Source: Craspedostauros australis (Eukaryota > Bacillariophyta > Bacillariophyceae > Mastogloiales > Achnanthaceae). Taken from it: a stretch of 64,000 nucleotides of DNA. The position numbers and the translations under genes were made by a program. The stretch covers positions 1 to 64,000 of the forward strand of contig JAMXDE010000027.1 of the NCBI GenBank assembly GCA_026770025.1. The letters run 5' to 3'. The notes beneath the pieces were generated by a model that made no database searches, was not told the DNA's origin, and worked only from the letters and a program-made list of their open reading frames with translations. Below are positions 13,323-23,578 of this stretch, piece by piece (within the stretch, counting starts at the first letter, position 1; each line of letters starts with the position of its first letter).

Positions 13323-14418
13323 CGTCACCTCCCTGCTTTGGCCGTTCTTGTGCGAGTGCTTGCCGAGAGTTGTTATGGCAGCGAAATTATTGAGATTGTG
13401 GTTAAGATTGTGGTTGTATTTATGACTGTGTCACTCCGCAACAGGGAACAGCAGAGTAGAGTAGAGTAGCTCGCAGCGCAGAGTACGCGTATCTGAATGT
13501 GTTGGGTTTGTGGATTGTGTTTGATCTTGCGGAGCCGCAACAAGTGGTTTGTGCAAGGCTTCACTTCATGTACGGATGGTGCGTCTTGGGCATGAAGTGC
13601 TTTTTCTGCACGATCTGCTCACGCAAACATTGTGAGAGAACCAGACAGAAGAAACAGAGCACCGTTTCGCTCGTTTGTTGACGTCACTGAGCAAGGCCTT
13701 CCTGAATCACAGAGAGAGAGAGATCGCAACGCCACCACAAGCACCAGACGCGAGACATGAGCAGCTATGCTCTTCGAAGCAACCTGGGAGAGTGAAACGT
13801 GTGAGCGGCTCATTGATTTGCCGGAGTCTGCAACCGAACGGACCACACGACTTTTATCAATGCATACACACAAATGCAAAGCGCAACATGCTCTTTGGTG
13901 TCGTTTCCGCCTTCGTGCAACAAAAGCGGGAATCCTCATGTTGTTGGCACAATCGCCATGTTCCATGCGAAACAGTGATTCTTGTTTGCCTTTATCCACG
14001 ATCGCGAACGGTCGTTCGTGAATACAAACTGAACTCACATCGTGGATACAAACAACAACACAGCCTCCTCGTGAACGAACTTCTTGTTTTCTGAGAGGTT
14101 GAACATGACAGCGACCATACCACTTTTTCTTGTTCCCAAGAAGGACCAAGATGATGCTGAGCGTTCCAAGGATGTGTCGAATGTGTCCCGTGTGATGGTC
14201 GGGTGTCTCGCCGCCTGTCCAAAGAGTTTCATGACACAATCGAACGATACTTCCGCCGCCCCAACACAGCGCGAAATAATCCTCAAGTGTTCTCTTTAGC
14301 ACGCTGACATTCCATGACCCCATCAATAGGCCTACGAAAGAAAAGATGGGCTGCAGATACGTTTGTCGTAGAGGACACATGAAAGACATAGATACGACGT
14401 CTGTCAAGAGAAACGAAT
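13323..14418. other. Intergenic; one doubtful ORF
   Basis: This is the upstream region of the cyclase gene, running to the target duplication of Copia copy 2. The only long minus-strand frame (13619 to about 14390) has low-complexity composition, no recognisable domain and no convincing start, so I do not call it a gene. A run of AGAGT-like repeats lies near 13450-13470. I see no RNA gene. Confidence 0.5.
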
Positions 14419-14423
14419 AAGCC
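14419..14423. repeat. Target site duplication (left), Copia copy 2
   Basis: AAGCC directly before the left LTR; the same five bases follow the right LTR at 23574-23578. The pair fixes the element ends and shows integration at this spot. Confidence 0.9.
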
Positions 14424-15110
14424 AGTTAGGATTCGTGCGTAGGCGTCGCGAATCGGTGGAGAATGCCTCGTGAATCTGCCGGCTTCGGGATAGCCGTGTG
14501 ATGCAGTTCAAGAGAGGTGTGCTGTTTGAATAGTTATAACTTGTAACGATGAGAAGTAGAGTGCTTTGTAGCTAATCCTAGTCCGTTATTATGAGTTAGC
14601 TTATTGGTGTTAGTAGGGTGAAGAAACGATGCCACACAACTTGGCGAGACCCTGCACTGATGCACTTGATTCAGTGCAACAGAGTAGACAGTCAATACAG
14701 TACCTTGCTCTCCGCACATGTAGTTACACTGCAGTGTAGGTCATGACAATCAGTGGTGACGGTCATGAAGCAGTGGCTGTGACTGAAGCTGACACTCGGA
14801 TTCCATTGCTTGAGTTGAAGCAAGTTGGATACGCATGCTGAGACCACGGTGGTAGTGTGGTGGTCATCAGCAATGAAGGAATCGAGATAAGTTTTAGTAA
14901 GGAGGATCTGAAGAGCATATAGTTCCCAGGTGGGGTGTGAGTCAGGTCGGTCAGGTTTGAGTCATGATGGATTCGTGAATGGAGGAGAGAAAGGAGGAGA
15001 AAAAGGTTTGGTGGTCAATCAAGTCGGAAGATTTCGCGCCAAAACAGGAATTTCTCCCATCGGGTTGATACCGTGTTCGGTACTAGTCTGTCCCTCATTG
15101 AATCTCAACT
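14424..15110 (-). repeat. 3' LTR of Copia copy 2
   Basis: 687 bp, nearly identical to 22887-23573. On the element strand it runs from AGTTGAGATTC to GAATCCTAACT, so the ends form an imperfect inverted repeat and lack the usual TG...CA. Confidence 0.93.
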
Positions 15111-15122
15111 CTCCCTCTCAGT
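15111..15122 (-). other. Polypurine tract of Copia copy 2
   Basis: On the element strand a purine run (GAGAGGGAG) directly abuts the 3' LTR, where plus-strand priming is expected in LTR elements. A similar tract sits at the same place in copy 1. Confidence 0.65.
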
Positions 15123-15193
15123 GTTGGGTCGTGATTGGAGTTGTGGTATCGATGAAAACTTCATCCTTCGTTGTTGTTTGTTGTTGTTGGTTA

Positions 15194-18100
15194 TTACCAA
15201 CCCATGATCTTGAATCGCAGGTATTCGAAGACTGCGATGGACAGTCCTTTGGTGAAGATGTCGGCCAGTTGCTCCGGTGTTGCGATGTGCTGGATGTAGA
15301 TGAACCCTGCCTTGACCCAGTACCAAAAGAAGTGCCACTTAGTCAGGAAGTGCTTGGTGCGCGCGGTTGGTTGATGATTGGTAGCAAGGGAAATGCAGGC
15401 TTGGTTGTCCTCAAACACCGTGCACTGGAGGTTGGTGTGCAGTGGCATGGTGGTGCCGGCATTGTTGATGACTTGGCGGATGAGCTGTTGAATGGGAATC
15501 AGCGTGCGCATTGCGAGAGAGAGAGCGGCGTACTCGGACTCCATCGTAGATAGAGCAATCTCAGTTTGGAGTTTGGACTTCCAAATGAGGGGGCACCCTC
15601 CCAGCGTAATGAGGTAGCCAGTGCGCGACTTGACTGAGACGGGGTCCTTGCTGTCTTCTCGTCCGTAGAGTCCTGCGAAGTCTGCATCCACGTAGCACTT
15701 GAGATCAAGCTGCCCGGTGGGACGCACGATGGTACCCTTGTCCTCAGTGTGCTTGAGATAGCGCATGATGCGCTTGACGGCCTTGGCGTGTGAGCGGCGA
15801 GGGTCACTTCCGAAGCGAGCGACTTGGGAGACTGCGAATGCCAGGTCGGGGCGAGTGTTGGTCGTGAGATACAACAGCATGCCGACGACGGAGCGGTAGT
15901 TCCATGGTTCGTTCATGGGAGGCTCATGCTTGCATTGTCCCAGTGCGAGCTGCGTAGTTGGTACGGGGCACGGACTGCAGTTCGTCATCTTCGTAGTGGC
16001 GAGGATCTTCTTGATTAGTCCTGGTTGGCGGAGATGGACCGTGTCTGCTTTTGGATCACGGCTGAGCTCGATTCCCAGGAACTCGGTGAAGCTTCCTTCT
16101 TGGGTGAGCTCAAAGCCGAGGTCGCGCATTGATTTGATGAAGTCGTCGGCGGCTTGCTTGGTCTTGGAGGCGATGCCCGCATCGTCAACGTAGAGGACGA
16201 TCATGATGTCCTTCTTGATGAACAAGCACTGCTCTTGGTCGCAGGCCTTGAAGCCGATCGTAGTGAGGGCTCGGATGAGGTGTTCATACCAGAGGCGAGG
16301 AGCAATCGTCAAGCCGTACAGGCTCTTGCGGAGCTTGAGGCAGGTGTCGGGACCCTTCGTTGATTTGAATCCACGAGGGAGATGAAGGTAGACTGGCTTG
16401 TGGATGGATGCTTGCACGAAAGCGTTCGTGAAGTCGATGGACGTTGTTGTCCAACCCATGACGATGGAAGTGCTGAGGAAGATGCGGACGGATGACCATG
16501 CGACGACTGGTGCGTAGGTGGAGGAGTCCTCTTGCATGAGGTCTCCACGGCAACACCAGCGTCCCTTGTATTTCTTGATGGTTCCGTCGGGGAGGCGCTT
16601 GCGGCGAAAGACCCAGGTTCCTGGAAAGATGCGATCGTTCTTGATGTCGATCTTCTTCACTTCCTCCCACGTGCCCTTTTCCGTGAGATCTCGAATCTCC
16701 TTTTCGGCGGCTTGCATCCACTCGTCTTTGTTGTCGTCGCGAATGGCTTCGTCGAAGGAGAGAGTATCCGGGTCGGTGTTGGATGCCTTGTACACCGAGG
16801 TGCGTTCGGCGATCTCCAAGTCGCCACCTGCGGCAAAGTAGCTGATCATGCGATTATCGACGTAGGTGGGGTAGTTTGTTGCATCCTTCTGTGGCTCGAT
16901 GATTGCGACAGAGTAGGCATGCTGTTCGATGTTCGCCCATGTAGTTGGTGGAATGCACTTCGCTGTGTCGAGGATGAACGACGGGTTGATGTCGAGCGTG
17001 GATGACGAGTCGATGTCGAGCATGGATCCTTTGTTGGCGGAGCGAGTCGCTGGGGCCGAAGTGAGTGGCGCCGTGTTCGACTCAATCATGCCTTGGACGA
17101 ATTGCTCAATCTCGTATTCGCTTGGAAGTGGCCACGGTCCTGGTCGGATCGTCGTCACTTGGCGACGGAGTAGCTCGAATGCGAGACGGTAATGATGATT
17201 TTCGATCATCGCATTCCACACGGAGCGAGTCCTTTGGACGAACGCTTCTGCGTTGTACGCAGATTTGGGTGGAAGGTACCCTTGGTTCATCAAATGTTCG
17301 GGGTCTTGGTAGTACCATGGCCCTGATTTGGCCTTGGACATGAAGTCGAGAGCGTCGAAGTGGGGTTCCATCGTGCCAGTACTGATGAAGGTGCTCAGCT
17401 TCTCCACGAATTGCTCGACGGCGTGGTCAGTGGCCAGTCGGAGGAGGTCTTCGTTGAGAAAGACGCTGTTGAGGTCTTTCTCGAAATGGTCCTCCATGTC
17501 CGAGTGAAAGTTGTTGTACGTCTCCTGAAATGGAGTCGCTCCTTCCTCGGTCATGTTGTCGGGGTCCGGTTGCCACCAGTCAGCCATGTTGATGCTTGCT
17601 TCTTCTACTTCAGCCGCCTTTGGAGCGAACGTTGGGAGGACGACGTTGGTTGGCTGTGGATTCAAGGTGTTGAATCGACCTCGGAGTCTGCGCAACAAGT
17701 AGTGAGCGTCCACCTTGAATTGGTGTAGATCGATGGAGAGAGAGTCGCTACCTTTGCGTTGGAGAGGTTCGATTGTATGTAAGCAATCGACGATAGCTTG
17801 TGAGAATGTGATGATCGATGATGAGTCGGGGTGCAGTTCCCTGGGTGTTGCGGCCTGTTCGATCTCTTCCAAGGTAGCTACTGCAGGGCAGAAGTAGTAA
17901 TCATCGGTGTCTTCGTCGTCCAGCCAGGCTGCTTTGCCTCCCATACGTGCGTACGTGAATCGCTTTGGTTGTTTGCGAATTCTCGTGCTTTGAGGTCTTT
18001 CTGGCGTTGGCTCAGACTTAGGTATCATGGGTGGCGTGGAGCTCGTCTGAATTGGCGTCGGAGCTGGAAGTGGTAATGGAGTTGCTAATTCCAATGTTGG

Positions 18101-21100
18101 TGATTCTCGGAGAGGTGAGCTCAATTGCGGTTGAAGTGTTCGCTGATCCGGTGACTCTATAGTAGAGTCAGGTACCGGGGACTCATCGGGAGCTCCCTCT
18201 GTCGAGGACATTTGCCTGTTGGCTCCCTCTGAAACTGGCATCGGAGGGGCGAGAGCTTCACTCATGAGATCGGGGATCTGTTGTGTCATTGGTTGCGACC
18301 CTTTCGCCAATACCTGTGGCGTTCTTTCACGGATGGTTTGTTGGTTTCGCGTATCAAAACTCGGTGGTGGAGTGTTATCGTCGTTGCGTTGTAACCGGTT
18401 GTGGTCTCGCGTGTCTGATGCGAAGATGTCGTCCTGCTCCATTGATTCCACATCGTCGTCATCGAATGGATATTGGAAGGTGGTGTCACCAAACATGCGA
18501 GTCCATTCTTCCGATTGATAGCTTGGAAGTTGCTTCAAGTCGGTAGCAATCGTTGCGAACCAGTCATCGAACACGACGTGGAACTGAGGGGTGATTGAAC
18601 CTGTCCGTGGTGATAGGACTAGAGGTACGGTTGAAGCATGCTTCGTAGAGAGACCCATGTTCACGTATCTCTCTCCTCTTGGTTCCCATCGGGGTATCTT
18701 GCGTCCATCGGCCAGCGCTTTGTTAAGGACATAGACTGGACTGCCCCATACGTGCAGGTTATGAAGTTGCTTGAGGGGAAGACGGATGCGTGATAGAACA
18801 TCGTAGGGTGTGAGACCGGTGGCGGGATTAGGCACGCGATTGTAGATGTACGCGGCGTGTACGACGGCCATTGGCCATAGTTGAGCATCAAACATCGTTG
18901 GCCAGTGGATGCTTTGATGCATCATCATGGTTCGGGCCATTGAGACAATTGTTCGAATGCTTCGCTCGGCTATTCCGTTGTGGTGATGTGCGCCGACACC
19001 TGCGAATCGATGGACTTGATGGAAGATTTCAAGGTGTTTGGAGTATTCGGGTGAGGTGAAGGTGGTGGCGTTGTCTGATAGATACGATCGTACGGGGACT
19101 CCAACATCACGACACATCAGTTCGAACCGTTCCTTGGCTTCGAGGGTGGCGTGCGTGGTTAGCGCTGCCACAGGTTCCACGTGAATGTATCCTGATGCGT
19201 GATCGACAAAGATGGCTCCGCCTTTGTACATTTCGTTTGGATCGCCTTTGCCTCGTCCTGAGAAGAGGCGTCCTGGCGTTCGACCGACGAAGTGGTCCAC
19301 TGATACTTGTTGTCCAGGGAACAAGTGATCGGTGCGCAAAACTCCTTGTTTGTCACGGACGACATGTTGAGTTATTCCTGGGGAAGGGCGACGGTGCAGC
19401 TTTCCGAATTGGCATGCAGCGCAAAGCGGGAGGCTTGTGACCCTTGCCGCAGCTGTGTGCATCTTTCTAGACGATTCTGACCCGGTGAGAGTACCCGAAC
19501 GCAGCAGGAACTTCACTCGACTGAAGGATAAATGTCCGAGACGATAGTGCCACCGAAGAAGTTCCTTTTGCGGTTGGGTGAGGTTCACGTTGTGGTCCGA
19601 CACGGTGGAGACGATGGAAGTTAGTGCAGCTGGCACGTCATGGATGTTGTCGGCACTGTAGCCGACTGATGTTGGTAGCCTTGTGGACTTCTTGTAATTC
19701 GCTACGATTGCGTTGCGATCGTCGTTTCCCAGGATTCCGCTGAGTTTGCAGGAGGATTTGTTGAAAACGATCGTTTCGCCCTGATACTCTTCAAGGAGAC
19801 TGGAAGTGCTGATTAGCTTGACCTTTGATTCGGGAACATAGAAAGCAGGCAGTCGCAATTTGCGAGGGCTTCCAGTTACATCAAGGACATACCATTCGAC
19901 GGTTCCCAACGCATTCACTTGGATTTTCTTGAGGAATCCGTTGAGAAAGGTCGGTCTTGGTGGAGGACTTGGAGTAGAACAGAAATCGTTGAGGTCATTT
20001 GTCACAGAAATTGATGCTCCGCTGTCCCAAACGAGTTCGAATGGAGCATCGGGTGAGAGATAACTCTCAGCTTTAGCTGGAGATGCGAAAGCATTGCGAT
20101 TGGAGAAGAAGGAGGCTAGACCTTGCAGAGTGAGTAGTGCGGGCATGTCATTGTCACATTGTTGCTTTTGACTTCGATCATACATCAAGTCAATTCCGCG
20201 AGTTGGGTACAGGCTCCAGAGATTTCGTGAGATGGATGAGGTGCGACCTTCTTGGCGGGGCAATTTTGCTGTCGTGGGTGTTTGGTTTTTACCATAAGTG
20301 GAATTTTTCGATTGGTTCCAGTGACGACGTTTTGATCTGTGATTGCGAGTTTTGGTCCGAGCCTGGGGACGCCACACACGTTTTGTTCGTGGGGAGTTTC
20401 CTTTCGACACGTTCACGGGTTTGGGTCCATCTGGGTCGAGACTTTCCATTACGAGATCGTAGAGACTGCGTTTCACGGCTCCATTGAAGTGTGTTGGACG
20501 TTTATGCACTTGCTTGTACCGTTCTTTGACTCGTGCCTTGTTGTAGACTAGATCAGCAGAGTTGATTGAGTCAGGTCTTCGTGGTACGTTCGTGTGGAGG
20601 AGTAGTAGAGTTACGGCAATTAGCATCCAGGCATTTGCTGCCGCGATGTACCACCCATACTCTACTCCGATAGTGATGACTTGGAGTGAGGCGAAGAGGA
20701 GAACCATTCCAACGATGCTACCGAAGTAGTTGAAGGAGGTGAAGAGGTTCCAGACGAGAGACCACCAGGTGTCTTCGTCTTGACTGGAGGCGGCTGTGAA
20801 GCATGTCCACGCAGCCATGTCAATGGAGAGGTTGTCCTGTTTGGGAGCTTGCTTGCCCTTTGCCTTCGCCTTGAACTTGAAGTTGTCCTGATGACTCTCA
20901 GTGTTGTGCGAGAGACGCCAGCGGCGGCACTTGGCGCACCACATGAAAGTCTTGTCGTTGACAAGCTTGCGCTGTGGTTCACCGGGCTTGGGAGCTTTGG
21001 ACGACCAGCCCTGGCTGGCGTTGCGTTTGGCGTCGCGTTCCTTGGGCTTCTTGAAGTTGTTTCTCCTTCCGTCGTTCTTGGAGAAACCCTTGTGTTGCTC

Positions 21101-22459
21101 GAGAACGTTGGCGCTTGGATTCTGGACGGCGTTGTTGGCGTACGAGTACCTGGGCACGTTGCTGTCTCTGGTACGCCTGATGGCATGCCAGCGATTTCCG
21201 CGCACTTCGTTTTCGTACGACGCCTCGGCCTTGTTGCAGATTGCCATCCATGTGAGATCTTTTGCGGCAAGCTGGGGGCGAGCGTACTCGTACGTGAAGA
21301 CGGGGAGACGCATGAGGATTTCCTCAAGGTTATCCTTCATCACATAGAGAGGACGTCGGTACTGTTCACCAGACCGGATCTGTCCTCCAGCCTGCAGGAA
21401 GGCGTCGAGGATCGTTCGGAGGAGACGAAGGTCGAAGCGACCGGCGTCGTCGAGGCGCTTGCAAAGAGCACGGAGGTGGACTGCCATGAGACCAACGTTC
21501 TCGTTTGGAAAACGTCTGCAGTTGACTTCGCGGATCTTGGCTGCGAGGGCGTCTTGTTCATCCAAGGAGTTGGCCGAGTTGCTGTTCATGAACTCAACGA
21601 AGAGAGTGATGAAGTTATCGTGGAACTTCGGCTCGATTCGGTTCATGAGTTGGTCTTCGAGGGCTGGATCAAGACTGTCACGGAAGAACGCTGAGGCTGT
21701 CTCGTTGTTCTGGACGTCGTAGTGATCCCACTTCAGATGGAACTCGTCGAAGTGCTTGGTGGCATCTTCAAGAGTGAAGGCGGCTGGTGAGTCCAAGACG
21801 CAAGTCATTCCTGACTCTGCGTTGGCGTCAGCGATGTACGCCATGGTGAGGAGTCCGGTTCTTGCCATGTGGTTTCGCACCAGGCGAATGAACTGCTGGA
21901 TGTTCCCTCCTTTCTTGAACTTGTCGGTGAGTCCTTGCTCTCGCTTGGACTGGTTGGTTGAGTCAGCACCGTTATGGAGGATTCTCTGTTGTTGAGAGTT
22001 GGTCCACCTGGTGTGTGACTCGTCTTGGAGGCCCGTCCAATGCCCGTTCGGCGCGCCTGCGGTCCAGGGCACCCAGTTGCGTCCTTGCTTGAGGATACCT
22101 CCCATGATGGGAACGGTTGGTTTCCCAGAGAGGTCGTGGTCGTCGTCTTCGCTGTCCTCTTCTGACTTTCTGCTCTTCTTGGGCATGGGGGTTTCCATGT
22201 CGAAGATGCTGTCGCCGAGGAAGGACTGTTCCGTTCGAGGTCTTGTGTCGCCAGCGGAGCGGCTGCGCTCGAGACCGGGACGGCTTGGGGTCGTGGTGGC
22301 TGTCGCCGCTGCTTGGGCAGTGGCTATGGCCGCGTTTGCTGCTTCTGCAGCGGCTTCGGCCGCCAACGTCGCCTGTGTGAGGCGAGCGTTCTCGACCGTG
22401 ATCGCTTCGAGCTGCGCTTGCAGCTCTTCCAGCGTGGCAGGAGTTGTCTCTTCCGCCAT
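15194..22459 (-). CDS. Copia Gag-Pol polyprotein, single open frame of 2,421 aa
   Basis: Parts in order, approximate residues: Ala/Glu-rich N-terminal coiled coil (10-60); gag-like domain to about 480 with a Cys/His cluster near 510-530; two strongly hydrophobic segments near 565-630; aspartic protease (about 810); pre-integrase zinc region and integrase core (about 960-1230); a long poorly conserved linker; reverse transcriptase (from about 1900, active-site region near 2090); RNase H (about 2240-2400). Gag and Pol share one frame, as in many Copia elements. It is much longer than the roughly 1,300-1,500 aa usual for the superfamily, mostly because of the regions before the protease and between integrase and reverse transcriptase. 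The frame looks whole. Confidence 0.93.
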   Translation of the reverse strand: MAEETTPATLEELQAQLEAITVENARLTQATLAAEAAAEAANAAIATAQAAATATTTPSRPGLERSRSAGDTRPRTEQSFLGDSIFDMETPMPKKSRKSEEDSEDDDHDLSGKPTVPIMGGILKQGRNWVPWTAGAPNGHWTGLQDESHTRWTNSQQQRILHNGADSTNQSKREQGLTDKFKKGGNIQQFIRLVRNHMARTGLLTMAYIADANAESGMTCVLDSPAAFTLEDATKHFDEFHLKWDHYDVQNNETASAFFRDSLDPALEDQLMNRIEPKFHDNFITLFVEFMNSNSANSLDEQDALAAKIREVNCRRFPNENVGLMAVHLRALCKRLDDAGRFDLRLLRTILDAFLQAGGQIRSGEQYRRPLYVMKDNLEEILMRLPVFTYEYARPQLAAKDLTWMAICNKAEASYENEVRGNRWHAIRRTRDSNVPRYSYANNAVQNPSANVLEQHKGFSKNDGRRNNFKKPKERDAKRNASQGWSSKAPKPGEPQRKLVNDKTFMWCAKCRRWRLSHNTESHQDNFKFKAKAKGKQAPKQDNLSIDMAAWTCFTAASSQDEDTWWSLVWNLFTSFNYFGSIVGMVLLFASLQVITIGVEYGWYIAAANAWMLIAVTLLLLHTNVPRRPDSINSADLVYNKARVKERYKQVHKRPTHFNGAVKRSLYDLVMESLDPDGPKPVNVSKGNSPRTKRVWRPQARTKTRNHRSKRRHWNQSKNSTYGKNQTPTTAKLPRQEGRTSSISRNLWSLYPTRGIDLMYDRSQKQQCDNDMPALLTLQGLASFFSNRNAFASPAKAESYLSPDAPFELVWDSGASISVTNDLNDFCSTPSPPPRPTFLNGFLKKIQVNALGTVEWYVLDVTGSPRKLRLPAFYVPESKVKLISTSSLLEEYQGETIVFNKSSCKLSGILGNDDRNAIVANYKKSTRLPTSVGYSADNIHDVPAALTSIVSTVSDHNVNLTQPQKELLRWHYRLGHLSFSRVKFLLRSGTLTGSESSRKMHTAAARVTSLPLCAACQFGKLHRRPSPGITQHVVRDKQGVLRTDHLFPGQQVSVDHFVGRTPGRLFSGRGKGDPNEMYKGGAIFVDHASGYIHVEPVAALTTHATLEAKERFELMCRDVGVPVRSYLSDNATTFTSPEYSKHLEIFHQVHRFAGVGAHHHNGIAERSIRTIVSMARTMMMHQSIHWPTMFDAQLWPMAVVHAAYIYNRVPNPATGLTPYDVLSRIRLPLKQLHNLHVWGSPVYVLNKALADGRKIPRWEPRGERYVNMGLSTKHASTVPLVLSPRTGSITPQFHVVFDDWFATIATDLKQLPSYQSEEWTRMFGDTTFQYPFDDDDVESMEQDDIFASDTRDHNRLQRNDDNTPPPSFDTRNQQTIRERTPQVLAKGSQPMTQQIPDLMSEALAPPMPVSEGANRQMSSTEGAPDESPVPDSTIESPDQRTLQPQLSSPLRESPTLELATPLPLPAPTPIQTSSTPPMIPKSEPTPERPQSTRIRKQPKRFTYARMGGKAAWLDDEDTDDYYFCPAVATLEEIEQAATPRELHPDSSSIITFSQAIVDCLHTIEPLQRKGSDSLSIDLHQFKVDAHYLLRRLRGRFNTLNPQPTNVVLPTFAPKAAEVEEASINMADWWQPDPDNMTEEGATPFQETYNNFHSDMEDHFEKDLNSVFLNEDLLRLATDHAVEQFVEKLSTFISTGTMEPHFDALDFMSKAKSGPWYYQDPEHLMNQGYLPPKSAYNAEAFVQRTRSVWNAMIENHHYRLAFELLRRQVTTIRPGPWPLPSEYEIEQFVQGMIESNTAPLTSAPATRSANKGSMLDIDSSSTLDINPSFILDTAKCIPPTTWANIEQHAYSVAIIEPQKDATNYPTYVDNRMISYFAAGGDLEIAERTSVYKASNTDPDTLSFDEAIRDDNKDEWMQAAEKEIRDLTEKGTWEEVKKIDIKNDRIFPGTWVFRRKRLPDGTIKKYKGRWCCRGDLMQEDSSTYAPVVAWSSVRIFLSTSIVMGWTTTSIDFTNAFVQASIHKPVYLHLPRGFKSTKGPDTCLKLRKSLYGLTIAPRLWYEHLIRALTTIGFKACDQEQCLFIKKDIMIVLYVDDAGIASKTKQAADDFIKSMRDLGFELTQEGSFTEFLGIELSRDPKADTVHLRQPGLIKKILATTKMTNCSPCPVPTTQLALGQCKHEPPMNEPWNYRSVVGMLLYLTTNTRPDLAFAVSQVARFGSDPRRSHAKAVKRIMRYLKHTEDKGTIVRPTGQLDLKCYVDADFAGLYGREDSKDPVSVKSRTGYLITLGGCPLIWKSKLQTEIALSTMESEYAALSLAMRTLIPIQQLIRQVINNAGTTMPLHTNLQCTVFEDNQACISLATNHQPTARTKHFLTKWHFFWYWVKAGFIYIQHIATPEQLADIFTKGLSIAVFEYLRFKIMGW

Positions 22460-22869
22460 GATGGATGACGGGGACTTCTCGAATAGTCTTCGGACTTCGA
22501 GGGGATCGATCTGTTTGCCTTCTCTTGCTCTTGCTCGACTTCACTTCGTTGGGAAGGTGTGCACTGAAGTTCGATGCAGGCTTGGAGGGGCTCGCACTCG
22601 GTCGGCGAGTGCGGTTATTGCTTGCTTTGGCAGAGGCTACTGAAGTTCGACCTTGGGTCGCTTACCTTCAGCTGGGACTTTTGTCCTCTTGAGTGGCTCG
22701 GTTTTCGAGCGGTGGGGATCTGATTTCAGATCAGATGCATGCGGTGAGGACGTGGTCCTTGTTGGAAGCTCGGTCTTCGAGCTGTGCCTTTTGGCTTCGT
22801 CTCAGAGAGACTCTTGCGATCGGTTGGCAGAGGAAGATGCTCGGTGGAGTTGATAAGAGAGTATTTGGC

Positions 22870-22887
22870 AACCACTCGCAGCTACCA
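22870..22887 (-). other. Putative primer binding site, Copia copy 2
   Basis: Reading the element strand across the inner edge of the 5' LTR gives TGGTAGCTGCGAG. The first seven bases complement a tRNA 3' end of GCTACCA, as in eukaryotic initiator tRNA-Met. Beyond that the match to the initiator tRNA weakens, so the primer tRNA is uncertain. The first base overlaps the LTR. Confidence 0.5.
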
Positions 22888-23573
22888 GTTAGGATTCGTG
22901 CGTAGGCGTCGCGAATCGGTGGAGAATGCCTCGTGAATCTGCCGGCTTCGGGATAGCCGTGTGATGCAGTTCAAGAGAGGTGTGCTGTTTGAATAGTTAT
23001 AACTTGTAACGATGAGAAGTAGAGTGCTTTGTAGCTAATCCTAGTCCGTTATTATGAGTTAGCTTATTGGTGTTAGTAGGGTGAAGAAACGATGCCACAC
23101 AACTTGGCGAGACCCTGCACTGATGCACTTGATTCAGTGCAACAGAGTAGACAGTCAATACAGTACCTTGCTCTCCGCACATGTAGTTACACTGCAGTGT
23201 AGGTCATGACAATCAGTGGTGACGGTCATGAAGCAGTGGCTGTGGCTGAAGCTGACACTCGGATTCCATTGCTTGAGTTGAAGCAAGTTGGATACGCATG
23301 CTGAGACCACGGTGGTAGTGTGGTGGTCATCAGCAATGAAGGAATCGAGATAAGTTTTAGTAAGGAGGATCTGAAGAGCATATAGTTCCCAGGTGGGGTG
23401 TGAGTCAGGTCGGTCAGGTTTGAGTCATGATGGATTCGTGAATGGAGGAGAGAAAGGAGGAGAAAAAGGTTTGGTGGTCAATCAAGTCGGAAGATTTCGC
23501 GCCAAAACAGGAATTTCTCCCATCGGGTTGATACCGTGTTCGGTACTAGTCTGTCCCTCATTGAATCTCAACT
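22887..23573 (-). repeat. 5' LTR of Copia copy 2
   Basis: 687 bp, the same length as the 3' LTR and differing from it at one position that I could find (near 23242, GGCTG here against GACTG). As the element's 5' LTR it should carry the promoter; I cannot identify a start site. Confidence 0.93.
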
Positions 23574-23578
23574 AAGCC
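23574..23578. repeat. Target site duplication (right), Copia copy 2
   Basis: AAGCC directly after the right LTR, the partner of 14419-14423. Confidence 0.9.

Larger units (their letters stand above)
14424..23573 (-). mobile_element. Whole-looking Ty1/Copia LTR retrotransposon (copy 2)
   Basis: A 9,150-bp element with two 687-bp LTRs (14424-15110 and 22887-23573), flanked by the perfect 5-bp direct repeat AAGCC at 14419-14423 and 23574-23578. I found one difference between the LTRs by eye, so insertion is recent. One open frame spans almost the whole interior. The order protease, integrase, reverse transcriptase, RNase H is that of Ty1/Copia. Given the diatom-like host genes it probably belongs with the diatom Copia lineages (CoDi-type), but I cannot place the clade without a tree. 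Confidence 0.95.

Noticed and set aside
13619-14407. 262-aa minus-strand frame between the cyclase gene and Copia copy 2
   Set aside because: It opens at TTG, has no domain and has Cys/His/Arg-rich composition typical of chance frames.
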